This document shows, piece by piece, positions 1 through 8,193 of a stretch of DNA of 53,927 nucleotides. The DNA is taken from the NCBI GenBank assembly GCA_012270065.1, contig JAAXJB010000034.1, positions 1-53,927 of the forward strand, written 5' to 3'. This DNA is from Rubripirellula sp. (GTDB taxonomy: Bacteria; Planctomycetota; Planctomycetia; Pirellulales; Pirellulaceae). The translations under genes and the position numbers were made by a program. The notes below the pieces were generated by a model. The model saw only the letters and a program-made list of their open reading frames with translations. It did no database searches and was not told where the DNA came from. Position 1 is the first letter of the stretch; each line of letters opens with the position of its first letter.

Positions 1-254
1 AGGGAGGGGGTGCAAGTGAGCACGATCCAAATTTTGCTGGCCACTCTCCGTTTTTCGCCGGTAAATCAGACTTGCAATTGAAACGCAATCCGTCCATTTT
101 CCCGTTCCCCTGCTTTCCCGGAGGGCGTCTGTTCTTGCCTTGAGGCGATTCTTGGGCAAAGATACCGACTTCCATGCGTTCACCGCATACACTTACGGAT
201 GCTTCGATCGCGTCCAACTTGCTGTTTTCGTCATTTCATTTTTTGAGGATGATG

Positions 255-434
255 ATGTTCAAGTTTTTTTCCTTATTTATCGTCACTTGCACCCTCGTCC
301 TAGTTGGCTGTGAGGCTTCAACCACACCTGAGACAGTCACAACCAATGAAGACGACATCGCTCGTTATGAAGCGATGATCGAAGCAGACCAGGAGGCTAC
401 GGAGGCCGATACGGCTGACGACGACTCCCAGTGA
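255..434 (+). CDS. small secreted lipoprotein
   Basis: A 59-residue protein with a hydrophobic N-terminus (FSLFIVTCTLVLVGC) ending in a lipobox LVGC, so it is probably lipidated at that Cys and anchored in a membrane. The mature part is short, acidic and rich in Glu, Asp and Thr, with no recognisable domain. Three ATGs in a row lie at 249, 252 and 255; the TTGAGG at 243-248 spaces best with 255, so that start was chosen. It sits 34 bases upstream of the DUF1559 pseudopilin and is probably co-transcribed with it. Small lipoproteins next to DUF1559 genes are common in planctomycetes (family knowledge). Function unknown. Confidence 0.7.
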   Translation: MFKFFSLFIVTCTLVLVGCEASTTPETVTTNEDDIARYEAMIEADQEATEADTADDDSQ

Positions 435-468
435 AATTTTTGTTTTTTCTTATACACGGAGATTTTGA

Positions 469-1731
469 ATGAATACTCAAATGAGCAAGCCGAGGCGTGA
501 TGGATTCACGCTGGTTGAGCTGCTTGTTGTGATCGCCATCATTGGCGTACTGGTCGGGCTGCTTCTACCGGCAGTTCAGGCCGCTCGCGAGGCAGCTCGT
601 CGAATGAGCTGCAGTAACAACTTCAAGCAGATCGGCTTGGGGATTCACAACTACCACTCGGCTTTCAAGTCGCTGCCCATGCATGGAACAGGGGCGACCA
701 GAGAAAATGAAAACAATTGGCGAAACGCCGACGACCCGGGTCCACCCTCAGGTCCACCAGTCGGGTACACCATGCATCGCCTGAGCTTTCTTGTCGGAAT
801 TCTGCCGTTTGTGGAGCAGCAAGCGATGTGGGAAACGATTTCCAATCCCTCCGTCGATGACGAGGGTGAATCGTGGCCAGCAATGGGTCCGTCCCCTGTG
901 ACCATTCGTTATGCACCGTGGGCCAGCAATATTCCCACTTATCGCTGCCCCAGCGACCCTGGGTTTGGGCTCCCATCGATCGGACGCACCAACTATGCGG
1001 CATGCACTGGTGATTCACCGAGCCGTGCCAGTGTTGGCGGAGCAAGATTCCGCAATCCGGAATCAAAGTGGCGTTATTGGGATGAAAACTGGCTTGTCCA
1101 ACAGGTCAACGCTGCCCAACGCGGCATCTTCGTGCCACGGAAAGAATCGAAGTTCCGGGATGTGCTCGATGGTCTTGCCAACACGATCATGGCAGGTGAG
1201 ATTGCCACTGACCTTGGCGACAATGACATTCGCACCAGCCCCGCGTTGAACAACAGCCCGACGGGTGCAGCTTTGTGGGGAGCCGGTATTCAAGGCAATC
1301 CTTCGATCTGCAAGGATTCAGGATTGATCGATCCTGAACGCCCAACCAGGTGGCTTGCTTCAACGCGGACCACGGGAGCATCAGGCAAACGTGGATTCCG
1401 CTGGGCTGATTTCTATCCACTTTACAGCCAGTGCAACACGATTCTGCCTCCCAACAGTGAGGTCTGCATGGCTCGCGGCCACACTTCCGATGGCATCGTG
1501 CCCCCAAGCAGTCGCCATCAGGGCGGTGCACACATCCTGATGGGAGACGGAGCCGTGATATTCATCACCGACTCGGTTGAAGCAGGTGACTCGCGTTCAC
1601 CAGTGGTGTGGCGCAGAAACGCTGGCCAAGTCAGTCCAGTACTGCCAGGTAGCCCAAGTCCATTCGGACTCTGGGGAGCTCTGGGAACCCGTGCCGCCTC
1701 CGAGACTGTTGAAGAGCAACTGAACCAGTAA
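469..1731 (+). CDS. DUF1559 type II pseudopilin-like protein (H-x9-DG family)
   Basis: A 420-residue protein beginning with a type IV pilin / pseudopilin prepilin signature: GFTLVELLVVIAIIGVL at about residues 12-28, with the Gly before Phe as the prepilin peptidase cleavage point, followed by LLPAVQAAREAARRMSC. The C-terminal part has the family signature His350-x9-Asp360-Gly361. These define the DUF1559 family, greatly expanded in planctomycetes and thought to be exported through a type II secretion or pilus-like route; the exact role is not known. The start is supported by GGAG at 458-461, seven bases before ATG. A strong terminator follows the stop. Confidence 0.93.
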   Translation: MNTQMSKPRRDGFTLVELLVVIAIIGVLVGLLLPAVQAAREAARRMSCSNNFKQIGLGIHNYHSAFKSLPMHGTGATRENENNWRNADDPGPPSGPPVGYTMHRLSFLVGILPFVEQQAMWETISNPSVDDEGESWPAMGPSPVTIRYAPWASNIPTYRCPSDPGFGLPSIGRTNYAACTGDSPSRASVGGARFRNPESKWRYWDENWLVQQVNAAQRGIFVPRKESKFRDVLDGLANTIMAGEIATDLGDNDIRTSPALNNSPTGAALWGAGIQGNPSICKDSGLIDPERPTRWLASTRTTGASGKRGFRWADFYPLYSQCNTILPPNSEVCMARGHTSDGIVPPSSRHQGGAHILMGDGAVIFITDSVEAGDSRSPVVWRRNAGQVSPVLPGSPSPFGLWGALGTRAASETVEEQLNQ

Positions 1732-1763
1732 CCAGGCAGATTCCCAATCTGCAGTGGAACGCG

Positions 1764-1800
1764 AAAGCCCCGCGAGTGCGATGCACTTGCGGGGCTTTTT
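1764..1800 (+). terminator. rho-independent terminator
   Basis: Near-perfect stem (GCCCCGC, a G.T pair, AGTGC) closed by the loop GAT at 1780-1782, with flanking AAA pairing into a T run at 1796-1800. It lies 33 bases after the DUF1559 stop. The opposite strand lacks a long T run (GGGGCTTTCGC), so it acts mainly on the forward transcript, though it may help end the converging BBP7 transcript. Confidence 0.9.
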
Positions 1801-1807
1801 AAATTGT

Positions 1808-1844
1808 CATTGCCAAGACACAGTGAAATCAATGCCAAGACACA
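1808..1844 (+). repeat. short direct repeat, period 22
   Basis: TGCCAAGACACA occurs at 1811-1822 and again at 1833-1844, exactly 22 bases apart; with three bases upstream the match is 15 bases with one mismatch. It lies between two convergent genes. The core CAAGACACAG followed by YGAAAT recurs in the tandem repeat at 25881-25908. Confidence 0.7.
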
Positions 1845-1896
1845 ATTGAGTCACTGCGAACGGGAAACTCCTTCGGGTGATCGATCAAAACCCCGT

Positions 1897-3306
1897 CTAC
1901 CAGTTGCATTCCAACCCGAAATAGCCACCGTGCAGAATGTAGCTGTCGTTAGCGTAGACCTTTCCACTTGCGGCGAGCGTTGTATAGCTCGATGGAATCG
2001 AGTCGATGGCAGTGGCAACACCAGCCATGCCAAGCATCCGATAGCCTCCCGTGATGGTCCAGGCACATCCGATGCGATACCCCAAACCGAAGTCGAGTTC
2101 ACCCAGAGTCGCCAAGCTAGTGTCACTGGAATCGGTGTAAATGTCGTCCGTTGGATTCCCGTTGATGTAAGCCAACTCGGTCTCCGTCCCGACACGATGC
2201 TTCAAACGGGCATCGTTCGCGTACAGACCAACTTTTCCGCCGACCGTGAAATTCCAGCAGGAATTCAGGCAGTAACTCAAAGTACTGCCAAACTGATAGC
2301 CATAAAGGTTGTTTTCAACTTCGATATTCTCGTAAATGTCATCCGCCTGATAACCGTTGGTTCCATCGATGTTGTACGCGAACTCCATGTAATCCTTGGC
2401 TTGGAACCAGCGTATCCCGTGGCTATTGACGATCCGGACACGACCACCGCAAGGACGCACCAGCGGCCCGGTCAAACCACCATAACCATGACAGTGGCTA
2501 TGCAATCCCAACCCGTGTCCGAAACAGCCACGAGGGCAGCAGTCGCGTGAAATCCTTCGCGCGCCCATCAAACCAAAACAGGACAGATTGACTTCGAGTC
2601 CCTGGAAGGAAACGTTGCGAATTGTTCGAACGCCGGTCGCTGAACCATCAATGTGATCGTAAAGCGTATCCAGACCCGTTCCGGGATCAACTGAGATATC
2701 ATTGTAGGTCGGCATCGCAGAATAGATCATGCCTGAGTTGCCGGTTCTGATGACAGTCTCCGCCTCGGGATTCCAATTTGTATAGGTGATCCCGAGACCA
2801 AACCGACCGCAGGCCAGGTAGCTTCCCACGGTCACATCAAAACCGAGTGCCGGCTCAGGATCTACCAAGTCAGTCGTGTATTTCCCCATGTCAGTGCCCG
2901 TCACGATCCACCGCCCTGACTCACCCGCCAATGTATAGGCCAGCAGGTTGGAACTCCCGAACCAGGGCTTCAGTGGCAGCCGCCCATGAACCGCACGATG
3001 CAACTCGGTTGTCTCCATCGACTGGATGACCACCGGCTCTTCGTTGGCCGGCGGCATCAATGCACTGCCGGGTATCTCACGAACCGTTTCCATGGTTGGT
3101 TCGCCCGGAACAACCTCCCGCAGATCAGATGGTGGCAAATCATCCGGAACCTGAGCCAACACGTATCGCTGGAGCGTCTCCCGCTCGGGATGAAAGTTGT
3201 CCCATTTTGCTGGAGATTGATACTGAAAGCCAGACTGGGCGGAACTGGAAAGGCAAAAGACCAAGCCAAAACCACATGCCAAAAAACCGTGCAAAAACGT
3301 TCTCAT
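1897..3306 (-). CDS. BBP7-like outer-membrane beta-barrel protein
   Basis: A 469-residue secreted protein with a clear signal peptide (MRTFLHGFLACGFGLVFCLSSSAQS). The body alternates short amphipathic, aromatic-ended strands and Gly/Asn-rich turns, and the last strands end in HGGYFGLECNW, typical of outer-membrane barrels ending in an aromatic residue. Strand motifs such as FGLGITYTNWNPE and GYRIGCAWTITGGYRMLG resemble the planctomycete BBP7 family. A Cys/Gly/His-rich insert around residues 255-285 (CCPRGCFGHG) is unusual. ATG at 3306 is preferred over upstream codons because the signal peptide begins there and AAGGA lies just upstream. Convergent with the DUF1559 unit. Cargo or ligand unknown. 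Confidence 0.75.
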   Translation of the reverse strand: MRTFLHGFLACGFGLVFCLSSSAQSGFQYQSPAKWDNFHPERETLQRYVLAQVPDDLPPSDLREVVPGEPTMETVREIPGSALMPPANEEPVVIQSMETTELHRAVHGRLPLKPWFGSSNLLAYTLAGESGRWIVTGTDMGKYTTDLVDPEPALGFDVTVGSYLACGRFGLGITYTNWNPEAETVIRTGNSGMIYSAMPTYNDISVDPGTGLDTLYDHIDGSATGVRTIRNVSFQGLEVNLSCFGLMGARRISRDCCPRGCFGHGLGLHSHCHGYGGLTGPLVRPCGGRVRIVNSHGIRWFQAKDYMEFAYNIDGTNGYQADDIYENIEVENNLYGYQFGSTLSYCLNSCWNFTVGGKVGLYANDARLKHRVGTETELAYINGNPTDDIYTDSSDTSLATLGELDFGLGYRIGCAWTITGGYRMLGMAGVATAIDSIPSSYTTLAASGKVYANDSYILHGGYFGLECNW

Positions 3307-4035
3307 GATTACTGAATCCTTACTCACGTGTGCCTTGTCGCATTCCATTGCCAAGAACGTTCAGGACCAGCAGTTGGTCCGCACGCGGCTTCCACGTGCG
3401 CATTTGAAGTTCTGCAGTAAAACGACGTGCAAATACGGAAAACGGGCAATCCTTACCCTCAACAGCAATTCCATTCAGTCAGACGGGTAGCGTTTGCACT
3501 TACGCACACCCCTTCCGTAGTAGGAGGAATCGTCGCCCACCGTGAAAGCGGGCAGACAATCTGCGTGATCCGCGTGCAATTCACGACACTCGGTACGCAC
3601 AATTCCCTTAATGCTCCGTTCCAAGAATACCCAGACATTCGGCACAAAGCTTCTCGCCAGACGTGTGTGCGGGCGAATACCCCGACTTTGTCCCCTGGCC
3701 AGCTCCGGCTGCAAAGATTGCAGATGGTGCCCCAACGACCTTCACGAATGGCGTCTCACATGACAGGCAGGAAATTGCCTCTGCTGGTCGAGCAACGCTG
3801 GAACAATCATGCTGCTCGTCTACTCAACGAACACGCCCCCACCGCACCACTCGGTACAATGCAGAGCGAATGGAGACGCAGGGCGAGTGTACATTTCGAC
3901 ATGCCAACGACTCCGATTTGCTAGCATGCAGCGTCGTCTTTCAGTCCGACTTCAGTCTTGCCGAATCCGAGTCTGATTTTGTAGGCTTTACTCGCTCTGC
4001 CGGCTTTCGGCGGTTCCAGTAAAGGATGATTGGAA
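3307..4035. other. divergent intergenic region with two stem-loops
   Basis: About 730 bases between the divergent BBP7 and lpxD genes with no convincing gene. Next to the BBP7 start, in its likely 5' UTR, are two adjacent stem-loops: GGACCA/TGGTCC at 3364-3380 (loop GCAGT) and CGCACG/CGTGCG at 3380-3400 (9-base loop). Reading frames through the rest are biased neither in codon use nor in composition. Promoters for both genes must lie here but no confident -35/-10 pair was found. Confidence 0.5.
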
Positions 4036-5127
4036 ATGGCAATGCAATTGACAGACATCGCAAGTCTCGTCGACGGTCAACTGAACGGAAACCGCCTGAT
4101 TCGGTGCCCGGGAGCGACTCCTCCGGGGCAAGCTTCTGCGACCGAGGTGACCATGCTGGACGACCCCTCCCGAGTGGAATCTCTGCGGGACTCGCAAGCC
4201 ATGGCGGTGGTCACAAGTTCTGCCGTTGACCTGCAATCAGTCGGTCTTGAAAAGTCGGCTCAAATCATTGTGGATAATCCACACAGGGCATTTGCCCAGA
4301 TCGTTGCCGCTTTTCGTCCCCCAGTGGATGCGTCTGTTCCTGCCGCAGGAATTGACTCAACTGCGGTGATTCACGAAACGGCCGAAATTCATCCGACGGC
4401 CACGATCGGCGTTGGGGTGAAGATTGGTGCCAGAACACGAGTCATGCCGGGTGTCGTCATCTCGTCTTTCAGTGAAGTCGGTGAAGACTGCATCCTGCAT
4501 GCGAACGTCACCTTGTATGAATACACCAACGTGGCTGACCGCGTGATTATCCACGCAGGCTCGGTCATCGGATGCCACGGATTTGGTTACCGTCAGGAAG
4601 GCGGACGACACGTTCCCACAGCACAACTTGGATACGTGGCGATTGAGTCTGATGTCGAGCTTGGTGCCAGCGTCACGATTGACCGCGGCACATACGGTGC
4701 GACACGAATTGGCGAAGGGACAAAGATCGACAATCAGGTGATGATTGGTCACAACTGCCAGATCGGAAAACATAACCTGCTCTGCAGCCAGGTAGGAATC
4801 GCCGGAAGTTGCACCACTGGGGACTATGTTGTTCTCGCGGGCCAAGTTGGCTTGAAGGACCACATCGAATTGGGTGATGGAACAATCGTCGGAGCCCAGG
4901 CAGGTGTGATGGACGATTGTCCCGGAAATGAGGTTTACCTGGGCTCCCCAGCGACACCTCAACGCGATCAGATGCAAATCATGGCGGTCCAACGCAAGCT
5001 TCCTGAAATGCGCCGCGAGATCAAGCAGTTGCGTCGGGAACTGACACGACTATCCGACTCGCAGCAGACCTCGAGCTCGCAGGAAGCGACAAACAAGACC
5101 ATTTCCGACGGCAAGCAAGCGGCATGA
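4036..5127 (+). CDS. lpxD: UDP-3-O-acylglucosamine N-acyltransferase LpxD
   Basis: A 363-residue LpxD, the third enzyme of lipid A synthesis, which transfers a 3-hydroxyacyl chain from acyl-ACP to UDP-3-O-acyl-glucosamine in the cytoplasm. N-terminal uridine-binding domain (about 1-100), then a long left-handed beta-helix of hexapeptide repeats (IHETAEIHPTATIG onward, about 110-310), and a charged C-terminal helix. The catalytic His of the MIGHN motif is His239, the same number as in E. coli. Motifs HGFGY and DRGTYGATRIG match the family. ATG 4036 is chosen because AAAGGA at 4021-4026 is well spaced; TTG 4030 is an alternative. The stop overlaps lpxI by four bases, so the two are translationally coupled. 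Confidence 0.96.
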   Translation: MAMQLTDIASLVDGQLNGNRLIRCPGATPPGQASATEVTMLDDPSRVESLRDSQAMAVVTSSAVDLQSVGLEKSAQIIVDNPHRAFAQIVAAFRPPVDASVPAAGIDSTAVIHETAEIHPTATIGVGVKIGARTRVMPGVVISSFSEVGEDCILHANVTLYEYTNVADRVIIHAGSVIGCHGFGYRQEGGRHVPTAQLGYVAIESDVELGASVTIDRGTYGATRIGEGTKIDNQVMIGHNCQIGKHNLLCSQVGIAGSCTTGDYVVLAGQVGLKDHIELGDGTIVGAQAGVMDDCPGNEVYLGSPATPQRDQMQIMAVQRKLPEMRREIKQLRRELTRLSDSQQTSSSQEATNKTISDGKQAA

Positions 5128-6152
5128 TTGACCGCAACGGTTACAGGCCTCGAGGCGGGCGTAAAATCATGGCTCAGCACCAATCCGGCGAATCACAAGC
5201 CCCGATCGGTCTGGTTGCCGGGTGGGGCAGCTTTCCCGTGCAGGTAGCGGAATCCCTGATCCGCGATGGACACCGCGTATGCTGCATTGCGATCAGCGGA
5301 CACGCCAGCACCGATTTGGAATCACTTTGCGATCACGTGCGATGGTCGGGCGTGGGAAAACTGGGTGGTCACATCCGTTATTTTCGCCGCAATGGCGTCA
5401 AGCAAGTGACCATGGCAGGAAAACTTTTCAAGGCGGACCTGTTGTACCAGGGTTCCTTGTGGCTGAGACACTTTCCCGACCTGACTTGCATACGCACGCT
5501 TGGGCCGGCGTTACTGGGACGCCAAAGAGACGCCAGGGATGACAGTCTTCTGGTTGCGGTTACGAATGCATACGACCATGCTGGAATGGAAGTTCTAGCG
5601 GCCACTGATTTTGCACCGGAGTTACTCGTGGAAGCAGGACAACTGGCAGGCCCCCAACCGAAACAACGTCAGTCATCTGACATTCAGGCAGGATGGCATG
5701 TCGCAAAGCAGATGGGGGGCATGGACATCGGCCAGACCATCACCATCAAAGACGGAACGGTCATTGCAGTGGAGGCGATCGAAGGCACTGACGCATGCAT
5801 CGATCGCACTGGAAAGTTGTGCCCACGCGGTGGCTGGACCCTGGTCAAAGTAAGCAAACCCCAGCAGGACATGCGTTTCGATGTCCCCACGATCGGACCG
5901 CAAACGGTTCGCCGAGTTGCCGATGCCAAGGGAACCGCGATCGCAGTTGAAGCTGACAAGACAATCCTCGTGGAACGCGAAGAAACCTTGCGTCTTGCCA
6001 ACAAGCTGGGAGTCTCGATTCTATCGGTCCGGGACGGCATCAGCTTGGATTCACCAATCCCCACCAAGTCCCCAATCTCGAGTACAACGGATACGAATCA
6101 TCAGTCTCCGACAGAAAATGACGGTGACTTTCTCCCCGGGCGGGCCGCTTAG
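5124..6152 (+). CDS. lpxI: UDP-2,3-diacylglucosamine pyrophosphatase LpxI
   Basis: A 342-residue LpxI (formerly DUF1009), the alternative to LpxH that hydrolyses UDP-2,3-diacylglucosamine to lipid X and UMP. The N-terminal domain starts IGLVAGWGSFPVQVAESLI and contains the family stretch VGKLGGHIRYFRRNGVKQVTMAGK; the C-terminal catalytic domain has GQTITIKDGTVIAVEAIEGTD and LVKVSKPQQDMRFDVPTIG, all typical. Starts with ATG in the ATGA overlap with lpxD; a second ATG at 5169 would give a length closer to the family average. The last 30 residues are a Ser/Thr-rich tail. Second gene of the lpxD-lpxI-ispE-spoVG operon. Confidence 0.95.
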   Translation: MIDRNGYRPRGGRKIMAQHQSGESQAPIGLVAGWGSFPVQVAESLIRDGHRVCCIAISGHASTDLESLCDHVRWSGVGKLGGHIRYFRRNGVKQVTMAGKLFKADLLYQGSLWLRHFPDLTCIRTLGPALLGRQRDARDDSLLVAVTNAYDHAGMEVLAATDFAPELLVEAGQLAGPQPKQRQSSDIQAGWHVAKQMGGMDIGQTITIKDGTVIAVEAIEGTDACIDRTGKLCPRGGWTLVKVSKPQQDMRFDVPTIGPQTVRRVADAKGTAIAVEADKTILVEREETLRLANKLGVSILSVRDGISLDSPIPTKSPISSTTDTNHQSPTENDGDFLPGRAA

Positions 6153-6171
6153 AGCAAAAGCTGCTGAAACA

Positions 6172-7167
6172 ATGTCTCACGTCAGTGATCAATACGAGAA
6201 AACGGCACGAACCTGCCCACCTGCCAAACTCAATCTGTTTTTGGAGCTGATCTCCCGGCGAGCGGATGGCTTCCATGAAATCGACACAGTGATGGTGCCG
6301 ATTAACTGGCGGGATGAACTTGAACTGGCACGGATTCCCGAGGACCAGATCGACTTGCAGGTGCAATGGCTACCTTCGAAGCAAGAGGTTGCCAAACGGC
6401 TGGGAGTGGACCCCAGCAGCCCGACAGGTCGCGAACTGCTTGAGATCCCGTCTGATCAACGGAACCTGGTGCACCGGGCACTGAGCAAATTTCGGGATGC
6501 GTTTCAGATCCGGGACGGCTTTCGCTGTCAACTTGGAAAGCGGATACCAGCCGGAGCCGGTCTTGGCGGTGCCAGCAGTGATGCAGCTTCGGCTCTGCTG
6601 TGCGCGTCCAGACTTTGCGACATTCCCACCCACACGCCACTTCTGATCGAAATCGCTGCGGACATCGGCAGTGATGTTCCATTCTTCCTCGGCATGGGCT
6701 CCGAAACCACCATTGATGGTGCGCGCGCCACTGGGCGGGGCGAACAGATTGCCCCCATCCAAATTGGTAAAACACTCAATTGTTTGGTGATCTTTCCCGG
6801 AATCTGCCTGTCGACCGCCAAGGTCTATGCGCATGCCCAAGTCCCAGCGATGCCACGGGATGCAGCGCCTCTCTTGAAACTCCTGAAGGCCCCGGGCACG
6901 GCCAGTCTTGGGTCCGAAATGCTGAACCGGCTCACGGATCCTGCAAAAAAACTTGCTCCACAAATCGGAGAAATTCTCGAATCAGTGTGGCATGCGGGGC
7001 TGAGAACGTGTCAATTGACAGGTAGCGGATCTGCCTGCTTTGCTATTTCAGCCTCACAAGCCGAGACAGAACAGGCGGCGATCAACTTGCAGACAAGCCT
7101 GGAACCCGGCGCACTTGTGACTGCCACCCAGACCACGCAGGTTCCCGCGCAGATCGATGTGTCGTAA
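6172..7167 (+). CDS. ispE: 4-diphosphocytidyl-2-C-methyl-D-erythritol kinase IspE
   Basis: A 331-residue GHMP kinase of the MEP pathway, phosphorylating CDP-ME at the 2-position with ATP in the cytosol. N-terminal CPPAKLNLFLELISRRADGFHE carries the substrate-binding Lys-Asn; the ATP-binding GHMP motif PAGAGLGGASSDAASAL is near residues 125-141; the C-terminal motif LTGSGSACFAI is the third GHMP motif. ATG 6172 leaves 19 bases after lpxI; ATG 6118 in the same frame would overlap lpxI by 35 bases and is less likely. Slightly longer than E. coli IspE (283), with an insertion after the GFHEIDTVMVPI strand. Confidence 0.95.
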   Translation: MSHVSDQYEKTARTCPPAKLNLFLELISRRADGFHEIDTVMVPINWRDELELARIPEDQIDLQVQWLPSKQEVAKRLGVDPSSPTGRELLEIPSDQRNLVHRALSKFRDAFQIRDGFRCQLGKRIPAGAGLGGASSDAASALLCASRLCDIPTHTPLLIEIAADIGSDVPFFLGMGSETTIDGARATGRGEQIAPIQIGKTLNCLVIFPGICLSTAKVYAHAQVPAMPRDAAPLLKLLKAPGTASLGSEMLNRLTDPAKKLAPQIGEILESVWHAGLRTCQLTGSGSACFAISASQAETEQAAINLQTSLEPGALVTATQTTQVPAQIDVS

Positions 7168-7218
7168 ACACCAGCATACTCGCTGGCACTCCTGAATTGC
7201 CCGGAGATGCCATGCGGT

Positions 7219-7227
7219 GAAGGAGGG
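7219..7227 (+). promoter_or_regulatory. ribosome binding site deciding a GTG start
   Basis: GAAGGAGGG, a nearly perfect anti-SD complement, six bases before GTG 7234. It fixes the start of the SpoVG protein at that GTG, giving [10 protein letters not shown], and rules out ATG 7207 upstream in the same frame. Confidence 0.85.
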
Positions 7228-7233
7228 TCGGAC

Positions 7234-8031
7234 GTGGAGATCACCGAAATTCGAATCAAGTTGATGGAGGGTTCAGAGGACCGTCTGAGAGGCTTCTGTT
7301 CCATCACCATCGATCGCTCTTTTGTCATTCGAGACCTCAAGATCATCGATGGGTCCAACGGCCCCTTCGTTGCAATGCCCAGCAGAAAGCTGTGCAGCAA
7401 CTGTCACCGCTGCCGACACAAGAACCACCTGCGTGCGAATTACTGCAATCACTGCGGTGCAAAGCTACAAAAAGATTCGTCCGACTACACGACCCCGCAG
7501 AAACTCTATGCGGATGTAGCACACCCAATCAACAGTGCATGCCGGGACGACATCCAAAACGCGATTCTCGCAGAACTCGACGCGGAGTTGTCACGTTGCA
7601 AACAACCCGGGTACCGTTCGAATTACGATGACGATTTTGAAACCGAACCTGACGGGCCACACACCGATAGCCAAGCAGAACAGCCATCACACGAATCCGA
7701 AGGGCAGAACGACCAGGAACCCGCGGAAGTGATCAACGACACATTGCTCCCAAAACAGCTCAAGTCATCAGGGGCACCAACAACTTCTTTTCATACCGCA
7801 ACCGCTGAATCGCATGATTCCAGTGACCCTCGGCTCGATGCCCCTGTGGCAGATACGCCGGCCACCGCAACTTCAAACGAAGAAAACTCAAACGACAGCC
7901 GGATCGATCAACAGGCGGCGGATACCGTACCAAAACCGTTCAGCGCCAAGGGCAAAGGTAGAATTGCCGGCGATCATGCAGCGAGTTCGTCAGCAGAAGA
8001 CGACGACAGCTTCGGTGCTGGGATTTTCTAG
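7234..8031 (+). CDS. spoVG: SpoVG-family protein with inserted zinc ribbon and acidic tail
   Basis: A 265-residue protein. Residues 1-50 match SpoVG ([39 protein letters not shown]) and residues 92-115 match its second half ([20 protein letters not shown]). Between them, where ordinary SpoVG has a few residues, is a 40-residue insert with Cys54, Cys57, Cys60, Cys71 and Cys74, a zinc-ribbon-like pattern CxxC...CxxC. The rest (122-265) is low-complexity, rich in Asp, Glu, Ser, Thr and Gln. SpoVG of Firmicutes binds nucleic acids and regulates gene expression; ispE next to spoVG is also found in Bacillus. The zinc ribbon probably adds nucleic-acid binding (inference). Last gene of the lpx-ispE operon. 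Confidence 0.9.
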   Translation: MEITEIRIKLMEGSEDRLRGFCSITIDRSFVIRDLKIIDGSNGPFVAMPSRKLCSNCHRCRHKNHLRANYCNHCGAKLQKDSSDYTTPQKLYADVAHPINSACRDDIQNAILAELDAELSRCKQPGYRSNYDDDFETEPDGPHTDSQAEQPSHESEGQNDQEPAEVINDTLLPKQLKSSGAPTTSFHTATAESHDSSDPRLDAPVADTPATATSNEENSNDSRIDQQAADTVPKPFSAKGKGRIAGDHAASSSAEDDDSFGAGIF

Positions 8032-8126
8032 ACCGCGGGTGCTACCGGCAGTCTGTCGCCCTCTTTCGGAACGACCGACGGTGACGGGCATTCGTTGAAT
8101 GACATGCGTCAGGTTCGTTGGTGACA

Positions 8127-8175
8127 CCCTCAGGCATCTGAACCATTTACTTGACGATGCCCTCCGGCATCTGGA
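8127..8175. repeat. direct repeat and stem-loop between convergent genes
   Basis: CCCTCAGGCATCTGAA at 8127-8142 recurs as CCCTCCGGCATCTGGA at 8160-8175, 33 bases apart, 14 of 16 identical. The second copy lies in a perfect stem-loop, GATGCC / GGCATC with loop CTCC, at 8156-8171. No T run follows on either strand, so it would be a weak terminator at best. Confidence 0.55.
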
Positions 8176-8193
8176 AAACCAATCCGGCGTGAT

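Noticed and set aside
1804-2550. Long forward frame opposite the BBP7 gene
   Set aside because: It lies wholly antisense to a protein with signal peptide and barrel features, and shows no domain.
3427-3924. Forward frame of 165 codons in the BBP7-lpxD gap
   Set aside because: No SD, no domain, no bias toward planctomycete composition; several other frames of the same region are equally open.
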